Origin: Hyphomicrobiales bacterium | GTDB lineage: Bacteria > Pseudomonadota > Alphaproteobacteria > Rhizobiales > JAJFHR01 | NCBI GenBank assembly: GCA_021775475.1 | Contig: JAJFHS010000071.1 | Coordinates: 1 to 64,000, forward strand | Length of the DNA: 64,000 nt | Direction of reading: 5' to 3' | Shown: in pieces, positions 9,536 through 17,665 of the stretch | Position numbering within the stretch: the stretch's first letter is position 1 | How the letters are laid out: every line of letters starts with the position of its first letter | Made by a program: the position numbers and the translations under genes | Notes under the pieces: generated by a model | The model's input: only the letters and a program-made list of their open reading frames with translations | Databases searched by the model: none | What the model was told of the DNA's origin: nothing

Positions 9536-10196
9536 AGTATTATCGCGACTGTTGACCTACCCGCAAGCTGAGCTTTTCGATCATATGGATGAGATGAAAG
9601 CGGTTTTAGCCGAAGAAGGGTTGTTAAGCCCGCGCAAACTAAAAGGTCTGCTGGCGTTCATGGATGAATTGCAGGCAACAGATTTGATGGACGCACAGGA
9701 AGCCTATGTGGATCTGTTTGATCGCGGCCGCGCCCATTGCCTGCATTTGTTTGAACATGTGCATGGCGAATCACGGTTTCGCGGCAAGGCGATGATTGAT
9801 CTGTCTGAGCGTTACCGTGAAAAAGGCCTGAAGGTTGAGGCAAGTGAATTGCCGGACTACCTGCCGTTGTTTCTGGAGTTTATTTCCATTTGCGAAGTAA
9901 ATGAAGCTCAGGAGTTTTTGTCTCAGGCCGCCCCGGTCATTGCCACCATTGGCGAGAAACTGAAACGCCGCAATAGTGAGTATCACAATGTCATGGCGGT
10001 TATTGTCGCTTTGTCGGGTGTGAAAATGGACAAGGCGGCTATTCGCAAAGCAGCGGATGCAGCTTTGCCGGACATTAAAACTCTGGAAGAACTTGATCAG
10101 GACTGGATCGAGCCAGAAGCGTTTAACGGCGCACCTGATTGTGGAACCTGCGGTACGGATGCATTGCCCGGCGCACAAAACCCTGGAGGCATGTGA
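9522..10196 (+). CDS. narJ: Nitrate reductase assembly chaperone
   Basis: A 224-residue cytoplasmic chaperone of the NarJ/TorD family. It binds apo-NarGH and is needed for cofactor insertion and membrane attachment but is not part of the mature enzyme. Family features are the N-terminal LLTYPQAELF segment, the central YVDLFDRGRAHCLHLFEHVHGESRFRG-type region and the DYLPLFLEF segment. The tail contains a CGTCGTD motif. The gene overlaps narH by 14 bp, and its TGA shares bases with the narI ATG. Confidence 0.95.
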   Translation: MRSFRVLSRLLTYPQAELFDHMDEMKAVLAEEGLLSPRKLKGLLAFMDELQATDLMDAQEAYVDLFDRGRAHCLHLFEHVHGESRFRGKAMIDLSERYREKGLKVEASELPDYLPLFLEFISICEVNEAQEFLSQAAPVIATIGEKLKRRNSEYHNVMAVIVALSGVKMDKAAIRKAADAALPDIKTLEELDQDWIEPEAFNGAPDCGTCGTDALPGAQNPGGM

Positions 10197-10879
10197 TGAG
10201 CACTTATTTCAATACTCTTTTATTTGGAATTTATCCCTATATCGCCATTGTAACGATGATTTTAGGTTCTATTCTGCGCTATGATCAAAACCCCTATTCA
10301 TGGAAAGCCGATTCAAGCCAGCTTTTAAGCCGCAAGGGTTTGAGGTGGGGAAGCAACCTGTTTCATGTCGGTATCCTGCTGCTGTTCTTCGGCCATCTCG
10401 TTGGATTGTTGACGCCACACTGGGCCTATGACCCCTTCATTAGTGCCGGTGACAAGCAGATGGTGGCAATGGTGGCTGGCGGTATTTTTGGTTCCATGAG
10501 TCTGGTCGGCATGATCATTTTGATCTGGCGCCGGGTTGGTAATACACGTATCCGGGCAACCACCAAGCCGATGGATATGGCGATATTGTTGATCCTGTTT
10601 GTGCAGATGCTATTGGGGCTGGCGACCATTCCGTTTTCGGCTCAGCATCCTGACGGCTCGTCAATGATAGCGCTGGCCTCATGGGCACAGTCTATTGTGA
10701 CATTCCAGCCTGGAGCTGCCCAATTCATTGCCGGCGAAGACATTGTTTTCAAGCTGCATATTTTTCTCGGGTTAACAATATTCCTGCTGTTCCCGTTTAC
10801 CCGGCTGGTTCATATGTTCAGTGTGCCGCTGAAATATGTCTTACGTTCGGGCTATCAGGTGGTGCGCAAAAGAGGATAA
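10196..10879 (+). CDS. narI: Respiratory nitrate reductase gamma subunit (cytochrome b)
   Basis: A 227-residue membrane cytochrome with five predicted helices that oxidises quinol at the periplasmic side and passes electrons through two b haems to NarH. The four axial histidines are visible as H57 and H67 (LFHVGILLLFFGH) and H188 and H206 (KLHIFLGL, RLVH), matching NarI spacing. The ATG at 10196 overlaps the narJ stop; a longer in-frame extension inside narJ has no support. The gene ends the nar operon 9 bp before the convergent histidine kinase gene, with no clear terminator between them. Confidence 0.96.
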   Translation: MSTYFNTLLFGIYPYIAIVTMILGSILRYDQNPYSWKADSSQLLSRKGLRWGSNLFHVGILLLFFGHLVGLLTPHWAYDPFISAGDKQMVAMVAGGIFGSMSLVGMIILIWRRVGNTRIRATTKPMDMAILLILFVQMLLGLATIPFSAQHPDGSSMIALASWAQSIVTFQPGAAQFIAGEDIVFKLHIFLGLTIFLLFPFTRLVHMFSVPLKYVLRSGYQVVRKRG

Positions 10880-10888
10880 TAAAAACGG

Positions 10889-12358
10889 CTATTTCTGCGG
10901 CAATGTGACGGTTACGCGCAAGCCGCCTTGCGCGCGGTTGGACAGGAATACTTCACCGCCATGGGCGCGGATGATCGAGCGTACGACGGCGAGACCTAAG
11001 CCGGTGCCGCCGGTGTCGCGGCTGCGCGAGGTTTCCAGCCGGAAAAACGGCTCAAACACGCGCTCAAGTTCGGGCTCGGGAATGCCCGGCCCGTCATCAT
11101 CCACCGTGATGATGATATCCTTGGATGAGGTGTCGACTTTGACCCGCGCGCGCTGGCCGTATTTAACCGCATTATCAACAAGATTGGTGAGGGCACGGCG
11201 CAGGGCTAGAGGCCGTCCGCTAAAAGCCGCCTTCTGATTGCCGGTATATGTCACATCGCCGCCAACGTCGGAGGCATCATCACAGATGCTTTGCACCAGA
11301 TTTGCCAGATCGAGTGTCTTGCGCGGTTCATTGGCATTATCATCGCGGGCAAAAGCTAATGTGGCTGCAATCATTTCTTCCATCTGCTCAAGGTCGCTGA
11401 GCATTTTGCTGCGCTGTTCGTTATCTTCAACAAATTCAGCACGCAATCTCAGGCGCGTAATCGGCGTGCGCAAATCGTGTGAAATAGCTGCCAGCATCTG
11501 GGTTCTGTCGTTAATCAGGCTGCGCAATCGCCGTTGCATTTCGTTAAAGGCCTTTGCTGCCTGATGCACTTCGCGCGGGCCTTCTTCGGGCAAATCTGGT
11601 GCATTTACATCGCGACCCAGTCTTTCAGCTGCCCAGGCAAACAGGGCCAGGGGGGCCGTCGATCTTCGCACCGCCCACACAGACAGCAGGGTGACGACGA
11701 TGGCCATAACGAAAAACGCCAGGAAAAACCGCGATTGCCAGATTGGCGTAAGCCGTGGTGAAAGCATGGTGAAATTGAGCCAGTTGCCATCGTTAAGACG
11801 ATAGGAAACTTGCAGAATATCGCCATTGCGCCACGCCTTCATCCGCTCGCGCATCCGTGGCGACATGGCCATGGTCATGTTTGGCATGGAGCGGCCTTGC
11901 ATCATCATCTCCATCATTCCCGGCATCGTATTTTCCGGGTCTGAGCATTGTGTCGTTGCCGCAGAAAGTGCCTGGCGCGATGTTGCAGAATTTTCATTGA
12001 TGGTAATCCGTACACGCTCAGATGCAGGATTACCCAGCAAACCCCGGATGGCGGTGTTTAACGGGCGCGCACGCCAGTTAAGGTTTTCAGTTGCAACGCT
12101 CGGATTGGATGCCAGTGCAAGCCAAAGTCCGGGACCCGATTGTGCGCACACTGCCTGTTTGCGGCTGTCGGAGGGCAAGCTCTCCATTGCCTGAACCACA
12201 GCTGCAATGCGTTCAGCTGACGCGATTTCGGTGATGTTGGCAAGAGCGTCGTCGCGCTCGCCAGCGTAGATCAGCAAACCGATCAGGTTGGAAGCAACAA
12301 GGCCTGCCAGCAATACCAGAATGGTGCGACCGGCAAGAGTGGATGGCGCAAGTGTCAT
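10889..12358 (-). CDS. EnvZ-type sensor histidine kinase with Met-rich periplasmic stretch
   Basis: A 489-residue inner-membrane kinase: TM1 about 12-32, periplasmic domain about 33-209, TM2 about 210-229, HAMP 230-283, HisKA with phospho-acceptor H294 (ISHDLRTPITRL), then a catalytic domain with the N box near NLVDNAVKYG and G boxes DDDGPGIP and GGTGLGLAVV. The periplasmic domain is odd: residues 145-173 contain twelve methionines in 29 positions, plus a Cys pair at 71 and 138. Met-rich extracytoplasmic segments are known Cu(I)/Ag(I) ligands, so a copper-like signal is a reasonable guess but is inference. The start overlaps the response regulator stop by 4 bp, so the two are co-expressed. 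Confidence 0.9.
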   Translation of the reverse strand: MTLAPSTLAGRTILVLLAGLVASNLIGLLIYAGERDDALANITEIASAERIAAVVQAMESLPSDSRKQAVCAQSGPGLWLALASNPSVATENLNWRARPLNTAIRGLLGNPASERVRITINENSATSRQALSAATTQCSDPENTMPGMMEMMMQGRSMPNMTMAMSPRMRERMKAWRNGDILQVSYRLNDGNWLNFTMLSPRLTPIWQSRFFLAFFVMAIVVTLLSVWAVRRSTAPLALFAWAAERLGRDVNAPDLPEEGPREVHQAAKAFNEMQRRLRSLINDRTQMLAAISHDLRTPITRLRLRAEFVEDNEQRSKMLSDLEQMEEMIAATLAFARDDNANEPRKTLDLANLVQSICDDASDVGGDVTYTGNQKAAFSGRPLALRRALTNLVDNAVKYGQRARVKVDTSSKDIIITVDDDGPGIPEPELERVFEPFFRLETSRSRDTGGTGLGLAVVRSIIRAHGGEVFLSNRAQGGLRVTVTLPQK

Positions 12359-13083
12359 GATTTTTTCTCAACCGCAGGCGTAAACATATAACCGCCGCTG
12401 CGAACGGTCTTGATGAATTTAGGGGAGGCTGGATCAGTTTCAATTTTGCGTCGCAACCGGCTCACCTGCACATCAATGGCGCGGTCAAAGGGTTGCGCCT
12501 GGCGCCCACGGGCTAGATCAAGAAGCTGGTCGCGGGTGAGCACGCGCTGGGGGTGGGTGACGAAAGCTGCAAGTAATTCATATTCGCCTGCACTTAAAGA
12601 GACCAGAACATCTTGTGGGGAGGTCAGTTCGCGATTGTTGAGATTGAATTGCCAGCCATCGAAAACATGCAATTCAGGTCCAGGAGTATTTTGAGATCTA
12701 TCTGCTGGTGTATCTTCGGCCCGGCGCAATACCGCCTTGATACGGGCAAGGAGTTCGCGCGGGTTGAACGGTTTGGCAACATAATCGTCCGCACCCATTT
12801 CAAGGCCGACAATACGATCGGTTTCCTCGCCCATAGCCGTCAGCATGATGATGGGGATTTTTGAGGTTGCCCGCAAAGTGCGGCACAAAGTGAGCCCGTC
12901 ATCTCCCGGTAACATGAGATCCAGGATGATCAGGTCAATCGACCAGTCTTCAAGAGCCCGGTACATTTCGCGACCATCGGCAGCGCTGCGCACGCGCAGC
13001 CCGTGTTGCGAAAGGTATCGTGCCACCAGGTCGCGTATGTCGCGATCATCATCAACAATTAGAATGTGCGGTTGCTCTGCCAT
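12355..13083 (-). CDS. OmpR-family response regulator
   Basis: A 242-residue DNA-binding regulator with an N-terminal receiver (acidic D11-D13, phospho-acceptor D55, T82, K104) and a C-terminal winged helix of the OmpR/PhoB type (around VLTRDQLLDLARG to the terminal VRSGGYMF hairpin). Its partner is the kinase that follows with a 4-bp overlap. The gene is divergent from a secreted Met-rich protein gene, and the shared intergenic region contains repeated GTTAC/GTAAC half-sites, so both directions are probably controlled by this regulator. The input signal is not known from sequence. Confidence 0.92.
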   Translation of the reverse strand: MAEQPHILIVDDDRDIRDLVARYLSQHGLRVRSAADGREMYRALEDWSIDLIILDLMLPGDDGLTLCRTLRATSKIPIIMLTAMGEETDRIVGLEMGADDYVAKPFNPRELLARIKAVLRRAEDTPADRSQNTPGPELHVFDGWQFNLNNRELTSPQDVLVSLSAGEYELLAAFVTHPQRVLTRDQLLDLARGRQAQPFDRAIDVQVSRLRRKIETDPASPKFIKTVRSGGYMFTPAVEKKS

Positions 13084-13127
13084 GACGCAACTATACAGGT
13101 GGTGAGGCCTTTGGTGCCAGAATAATG

Positions 13128-13171
13128 GTTACACAGTGTAACTCAGGTGTTGATTGTAACACTTGGTTACA
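13128..13171. promoter_or_regulatory. Paired GTTAC/GTAAC operator-like repeats
   Basis: Two symmetric motifs lie between the divergent regulator and the Met-rich gene: GTTACACAGTGTAAC at 13128-13142 and TGTAACACTTGGTTACA at 13155-13171. A further GTAAC half-site is at 13198-13202. The GTAAC halves of the first two motifs are 18 bp apart. Repeated half-sites of this type suit dimeric OmpR-family regulators (the RstA box, for example, contains GTTACA), so this is a likely autoregulatory operator. No promoter hexamers were fixed with confidence. Confidence 0.55.
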
Positions 13172-13277
13172 AATCTCTTTGTTTTTGACATCAACGCGTA
13201 ACAGAAGCACCCCAGATTGGAATTGTCAGGGCCGCCGATGTTGAGTGGTCCTCCCACACACACTAGGAGAACTTAAA

Positions 13278-13640
13278 ATGCGCACATCCCTGAAAATACT
13301 CACTATTGCCACAGCTTTGGTTGTTGGCCTCGCCGCAGCACCTGCTATTTATGCCCAAAGCACCGGAACAGTGCCGACGCCAATGGCGGGTAAGAATAAA
13401 ATGCCAATGGGCCAGCAAGGCCAGATGGGTCAGCAAGGCCAGATGGGCCAGATGGGTCAAATGGGTCAAATGGGTCAGCAAGGTCAGATGGGCCAGATGG
13501 GCCAGATGGGCCAGGGTAACATGCCAATGGGTCAGGGCAATATGATGACCATGATGAAACAGATGATGCAGAAACACACTGAAATGATGAAAACCATGAT
13601 GGAAAATCATGCTGCGGATCATTCGAAAAAAGCGGAGTAA
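13278..13640 (+). CDS. Secreted methionine/glutamine-rich repeat protein
   Basis: A 120-residue protein with a Sec signal peptide (KILTIATALVVGLAAAPA, likely cut after AIYA at residue 26). The mature part is dominated by MGQ/QGQM repeats (residues 44-80) and a Met/His tail (residues 82-115). There are 24 Met in total and His at 100, 111 and 115, and only the signal contains a hydrophobic helix. No enzyme domain is visible. Periplasmic Met-rich proteins commonly bind Cu(I) through thioethers, and the neighbouring kinase has a Met-rich sensor, so a metal-binding or buffering role is inferred. The ATG at 13278 follows AGGAGA; the longer frame from 13245 lacks support. A terminator follows the gene. 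Confidence 0.75.
   Translation: MRTSLKILTIATALVVGLAAAPAIYAQSTGTVPTPMAGKNKMPMGQQGQMGQQGQMGQMGQMGQMGQQGQMGQMGQMGQGNMPMGQGNMMTMMKQMMQKHTEMMKTMMENHAADHSKKAE
13407..13517 (+). repeat. In-gene tandem repeat encoding MGQ units
   Basis: About 110 bp of imperfect 9-bp units of the type GGTCAGATG / GGCCAGATG, interrupted by CAGCAAGGC units, lie inside the Met/Gln-rich gene. Synonymous T/C differences (GGT/GGC) between units show the repeat is not freshly duplicated. Such arrays can vary in copy number between strains. Confidence 0.8.
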
Positions 13641-13655
13641 AGCAGGTTCAATGAG

Positions 13656-13690
13656 ATCAGCGGCCCGATTTGAAACGGGCCGCTGATTTT
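13656..13690 (+). terminator. Rho-independent terminator after the Met-rich gene
   Basis: A perfect 12-bp stem (ATCAGCGGCCCG at 13656-13667 with CGGGCCGCTGAT at 13676-13687) with an 8-base loop is followed by TTTT. It begins 15 bp after the Met-rich stop codon and 32 bp before the small membrane protein gene, so the latter may be expressed by read-through or separately. Confidence 0.8.
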
Positions 13691-13721
13691 GAACTGAAAC
13701 AATTGTTGATGGAGGTTTGTT

Positions 13722-13856
13722 ATGGGTTATGGATTGATGGACGGCAGCGGATTTGCAGGCGGGGGCGGAATGTTTTTTGGTGGTTTCATGATGTTATTCT
13801 GGGCCGCTGTGATTGTCACGCTGATCGTGTTGACAGTCAAATGGGTCAGATCATGA
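13722..13856 (+). CDS. Small single-pass membrane protein, 44 residues
   Basis: A short gene with a strong GGAGG ribosome site six bases before ATG. The product starts MGYGLMDGSGFAGGGGMFFG, followed by a helix of about 18 hydrophobic residues and a basic end KWVRS. Gly/Met-rich tiny membrane proteins with this look (related in style to the SHOCT-type MMGYGMGG proteins) are often beside copper or envelope-stress genes. That comparison is from memory of the type, not a search. It follows the Met-rich secreted protein and the divergent two-component system, so all four genes may form one module. Function unknown. Confidence 0.6.
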   Translation: MGYGLMDGSGFAGGGGMFFGGFMMLFWAAVIVTLIVLTVKWVRS

Positions 13857-13878
13857 GTACGTGATGCTGGCCTGATTG

Positions 13879-15219
13879 CTATTTCAGGCCGCTCACCAGA
13901 TTACGAAAATGCCCGACGGGGTTTTGAGTGCCAATCAGCGAAAACAGTGAGCTGTCTATGCCGGTTAATTTTTTTGCCCACAGCCACAATACCAGCGAGC
14001 CGAGCAAATTTGCCACAGCGTATGATGCGGCAATGCCGTGAATTCCCCACAGTGGATAAAGCGCGATAGAGGCGACGAGAGAAAAGCCAAGGCTGGCCAG
14101 CATGACAATAACCGAGGGTCTTTGATGGCCCGTCATAGACAGAATGGCAGGGGCTGGACCCAATATGGCCCTGACCAGGATGGTTGACGATACAATGGGC
14201 AGGAGCAACCAGCCCTGCTCAAACTCCTGGCCGAAAAGTCCCAGCAAAAGCGGGCTGAACAGGGTGAAAAAAACCATCACACCGCTGGCATAGATGAAGG
14301 CCAACAGATTGGCCAATTGAAGTTGCGAATTTAGTTCCGCTGGCTTTCCCTGCACATTGAGAGCAATAATTCGGGGTAGAAAAAGCGCATATAAGGACCG
14401 CATGCCAAAGCCGGCCAAAACCCGGAAGCGAAAGGCGATGTGTAGAATTGCTACCTGGGCGGGGGCGGCGAGAAAGCTGGTCAAAATAATGTGCAATTCA
14501 ATAAATAGATCCCAGACTAAAGATGTAATAATCCACGGGTAGGATGCTGCTCGCCAGCGTTTGGTTTCTGTTTCTTCAACAATATCTTCGGCGATTAAAC
14601 CGGTCTTGCGGATAAACACATATGACAACAGGCAGGCGACAGCAGCGCTAATTGCAAATAGTGCCAGCAGTCTGGAGGCATCGAGGTTCAGGCCCACCAC
14701 AATGGCTAAAACGATGAGTAGCAAAAACACCATTGGCTTTAACAAAGTATCAGACAGCAGTCCGGCCACCTGTTTTTCCAGACCTACCAGAACCGCACCG
14801 TTAAAAACCGTAACCGCCAATAAAAAGGCGGTGATTATTGACAGAATTCCGCCCAGCACCGGCGTTGAAATCGGTGATGCAGGCATGGCGAAAAATAATG
14901 CGGCGAGAACAACGCTCAAAGCCAGTCCGAAAAAAGCATGCTTCCAGCCCGCCTGTATAAAGCCTTTCAGATGGCCCTGACGCGGATTGGTGGTGTATTC
15001 CACTGTGAAAATTGTAGCTACCGCTGGAAACCCGGCTGAAAGAAACACTGATAGAACACTTATTATGGCAAGAATGGTCGATAGTTCACCAAGCGTATTT
15101 GCACCCATTTCGCGGGCAATCAGCAGGCTGGCAGCCAGAGTTGCCGCTGCTCCCGCCAGCCGTCCACCAGTAAGCAGGGAAAAACGGGTCAGTAATTTGC
15201 GCAAAGATAATGAAGTCAT
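13879..15219 (-). CDS. Wzx-like polysaccharide flippase
   Basis: A 446-residue membrane protein with about 12 helices of the MATE/MVF-like polysaccharide transporter family. An N-terminal basic segment (RKLLTRFSLLTGGRLAGAAA) precedes the helices, and the C-terminal half includes FGQEFEQGW and GHQRPSV, both typical of flippases that move undecaprenyl-linked sugars outward. It is the last gene of the surface operon, and its start overlaps the stop of the upstream transferase gene by 4 bp. The substrate is unknown. No polymerase or glycosyltransferase is present in this operon, which is unusual for a Wzx pathway. Its C-terminal part resembles the remnant at 908-1402. Confidence 0.85.
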   Translation of the reverse strand: MTSLSLRKLLTRFSLLTGGRLAGAAATLAASLLIAREMGANTLGELSTILAIISVLSVFLSAGFPAVATIFTVEYTTNPRQGHLKGFIQAGWKHAFFGLALSVVLAALFFAMPASPISTPVLGGILSIITAFLLAVTVFNGAVLVGLEKQVAGLLSDTLLKPMVFLLLIVLAIVVGLNLDASRLLALFAISAAVACLLSYVFIRKTGLIAEDIVEETETKRWRAASYPWIITSLVWDLFIELHIILTSFLAAPAQVAILHIAFRFRVLAGFGMRSLYALFLPRIIALNVQGKPAELNSQLQLANLLAFIYASGVMVFFTLFSPLLLGLFGQEFEQGWLLLPIVSSTILVRAILGPAPAILSMTGHQRPSVIVMLASLGFSLVASIALYPLWGIHGIAASYAVANLLGSLVLWLWAKKLTGIDSSLFSLIGTQNPVGHFRNLVSGLK

Positions 15220-16367
15220 TTCATTAAACGGACTTTCAGCGCATGGATTTTTGGCAACAGGGAGGATTTAAGTTCTTTTGCCTGAAAGATTGCCCGGCCC
15301 AACAGTCTGGCGCGCCGATTGCTGGCATAATGATAGGCAGGCGGGGTCTGGCAGATTGAACCGGTTTTGCCGACGAAGCCTTTTTTAAATTGGTGCAACC
15401 CGCGATCACCATCATTGCCGCCAAGATCATACATGCGGTTGTGCGGCAGGGTGCACAGGTGCGAGGCTATCCACCAGTGCATGGCGTAGCCTGCCTTCAG
15501 CGATACAGCCTGATTATCGCTTGCGCCGTAAAGATAGGTCGCCCGCTCACCACTGAGGTCGAAAACGCCACCGGCAATTACCTTGTCGTTGTGGGAGACA
15601 AGTACAATCGAGGGCCTCAAGGCTTCATTGCCGTTTTGCATTAACGCCTTCAGCGTATGAATTGCCGAGGTGTCCATGAACTGTTTGCGGTCTAGCATTT
15701 TTGCATAGAGATCAATGAAATCATCAAAGGCTTTGTCACGGGTTGAAAATTCGATTTCAAAATTGTTCTTTTCGGCTTTTTTCAGATTGTAGCGCCATTT
15801 CTGGTCGAGGCTTTTGCGCAGATCATCAACGCTTTGATCCACGTTGACGAGATAGCGCTCGGGCGCAGGCAAAGTGGCACCGGTTTTAAACCTGAGCGCT
15901 TTAAGATGGTCGCAGATGTCTTTTGAATATTCTGGATCGGCGTGAGGCATTATGGTGAGGTAAAATCCCCGAACGTCGGCAAATTCTTTCTGCAACAGAT
16001 GCAGCATGGATTTTAGATCAGCCAGATTGGGTTGGTGTCCGTGCTTTCGCCACAGGGGCCCCCATTTGACGATTGCAAGGCCCGTGGTGCTCAGGGGTAT
16101 GGGAATAATAATGACACTGGCACCGCCGACAATTTTGTCGCCCACCCGAAAAATTACATTTTCAACCTTGTTTTCACCCCATCTCAAGGTGTTGAAAAAA
16201 TGTGTCTGTTCGTGAACAACATCGTCGAATTGGGCTGCAATTTGATCCCAGGTTATGCCGTCAACATATTCCAGCTGGCAGCGCGCATCACCGATATTAA
16301 CAGTAGTGGGAGCAGCTGTTTTGGAGCCGGTTAAAAACCCGTTTTGAAAGGACGTTATAAAAGTCAT
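15216..16367 (-). CDS. FemAB-like GNAT transferase
   Basis: A 383-residue soluble protein with the two-lobed GNAT/FemAB architecture: a first lobe with IIPIPLSTTGLAIVKWGPLW, a central basic stretch around LDQKWRYNLKKAEKNNFEIEF and a C-terminal lobe with YLYGASDNQAVSLKAGYAMHWW and DLGGNDGDRGLHQFKKGF. FemAB-type enzymes transfer amino acids from aminoacyl-tRNA to peptidoglycan; relatives in exosortase/EPS loci act in surface polysaccharide assembly. The group transferred here cannot be told. It sits between the ATP-grasp gene (50 bp upstream) and the flippase (4-bp overlap). Confidence 0.75.
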   Translation of the reverse strand: MTFITSFQNGFLTGSKTAAPTTVNIGDARCQLEYVDGITWDQIAAQFDDVVHEQTHFFNTLRWGENKVENVIFRVGDKIVGGASVIIIPIPLSTTGLAIVKWGPLWRKHGHQPNLADLKSMLHLLQKEFADVRGFYLTIMPHADPEYSKDICDHLKALRFKTGATLPAPERYLVNVDQSVDDLRKSLDQKWRYNLKKAEKNNFEIEFSTRDKAFDDFIDLYAKMLDRKQFMDTSAIHTLKALMQNGNEALRPSIVLVSHNDKVIAGGVFDLSGERATYLYGASDNQAVSLKAGYAMHWWIASHLCTLPHNRMYDLGGNDGDRGLHQFKKGFVGKTGSICQTPPAYHYASNRRARLLGRAIFQAKELKSSLLPKIHALKVRLMK

Positions 16368-16417
16368 TAAAAGCCTTTGAATTTTCAGCGGTGACTATAG
16401 GGTTTTTAAGTTAATTT

Positions 16418-17665
16418 TCAGTGTGGTGGTCGGGCTTGCGCACGAACTGGTCTGCGCTCACTATCTGCAAGACGCGCAAACAGGCGACGCCAGTTTGGGG
16501 CCAGACTCAGCAGAGACATTATCCCCGGTCTGGGGTCATGCCAGACAAAGGACATGTGAAGGTGAGCCCGCATGCCTGTTCGTGCGGCGCGCCAAAATCT
16601 GACTACTGTCGCCAGGCTGTTTATTTCCCGTCGCAGCCAGGCGCTTTTGGCACTTAAGAAATCACCATAGGTCCAGACGTAGCGGATGTCGGCTCTGCCT
16701 TGCACAAAGCAGGTGTTCAGTGTTTTGTTCAAAGCCATGTCTACGAGGATTGAGCTTAACTCGAGACCGGCAAATTCCGGCACCGCATGATTTCCGGCAA
16801 TGCGTGGATTGATTTCAAGAAAACTGATGTCGCCGCTGTCATCGTCTACAAGATACTGAGTGCAGCCGATGCCGGAATAATTCAGGCTTTCAACCAGGGT
16901 TGCAGTAAAGCGCTGCAATTGCGGGTCCGGCGCAATTGTAACACCTTCAACCGCCAGCCCGGAACCGTCTTCCACATCTGTGCGCAAGATGACAGCGTGC
17001 AGATAGCGGTATAATTTTCCATTTCGTGCGGCAAAATAAATATTGTGGCGCTTGCCCTTGGCTTTTTTCTGAATGATCAGGCCTTTTTGCAGGTCAGGCC
17101 ATTTGGGCAATTGCTGTCGCAACTCAGGTTTATCGTCAATAAACAGGGCTTTTTTACCTTCAAGGCGTTGATGTGACTCCTGCGGCCGGATTACCAGGGG
17201 AAACCCGATGACTTGAGATTTTTCGACCAACTCGCGCTGATTGACGACAATGGCAAAATCGGCTGTCGGGATTTTGTGTTTTTGTGCCAGTTCCATCATG
17301 AACATTTTGTCGAGGCAGTGATTAATCAGGTTTGCCTCGACTGAGGCGATAGCGGCATTGCCGCGCTCCAAATTCGGGCGGTCGGCAAAAAACCTGACAA
17401 ATTCTTCTGACACCGGGAATATGACATCAACATTGTTTTTACGGATAAACCCGGGCAAGTTTTTCTGGAAGCCTTCCGGGTTGGTTTTGATGTATGGATG
17501 GTCCCAGATTTGATCGACATAGCGGCTGTACTCCGCACCGTGATCGCACCCTTCGAGACCGGAAATGATGCGGTAGCCGTGGCTGGACAAGACCCGGGCA
17601 AGGGTTAGTGTCGGGCGGTAATTTCCCAGCAGCAGGATTGTTTTTCTGTCAGAAGTGACGCTCAT
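16418..17665 (-). CDS. ATP-grasp carboxylate-amine ligase
   Basis: A 415-residue soluble enzyme of the carbamoyl-phosphate-synthetase-like ATP-grasp superfamily. Visible parts are an N-terminal Rossmann-like start (ILLLGNYRPTLTLARVLSSHGY), the central ATP-binding region (GFPLVIRPQESHQRLEGKKA), and the metal-binding segment FLEINPRIAGNH. These enzymes join a carboxylate to an amine or thiol via an acyl-phosphate. I chose the ATG at 17665 because it overlaps the preceding gene's stop as ATGA; a longer frame inside that gene is not needed. The gene lies in an operon with two FemAB/GNAT transferases and a flippase, so a role in making an amide bond in a surface compound is inferred. The tail past residue 340 is basic and unassigned. 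Confidence 0.75.
   Translation of the reverse strand: MSVTSDRKTILLLGNYRPTLTLARVLSSHGYRIISGLEGCDHGAEYSRYVDQIWDHPYIKTNPEGFQKNLPGFIRKNNVDVIFPVSEEFVRFFADRPNLERGNAAIASVEANLINHCLDKMFMMELAQKHKIPTADFAIVVNQRELVEKSQVIGFPLVIRPQESHQRLEGKKALFIDDKPELRQQLPKWPDLQKGLIIQKKAKGKRHNIYFAARNGKLYRYLHAVILRTDVEDGSGLAVEGVTIAPDPQLQRFTATLVESLNYSGIGCTQYLVDDDSGDISFLEINPRIAGNHAVPEFAGLELSSILVDMALNKTLNTCFVQGRADIRYVWTYGDFLSAKSAWLRREINSLATVVRFWRAARTGMRAHLHMSFVWHDPRPGIMSLLSLAPNWRRLFARLADSERRPVRAQARPPH

Noticed and set aside
13263-13622. Minus-strand frame of 119 His/Leu-rich codons opposite the Met-rich gene
   Set aside because: It is the mirror of the MGQ repeat on the other strand; it has no ribosome site and no known fold, while the plus-strand gene has a signal peptide and AGGAGA.
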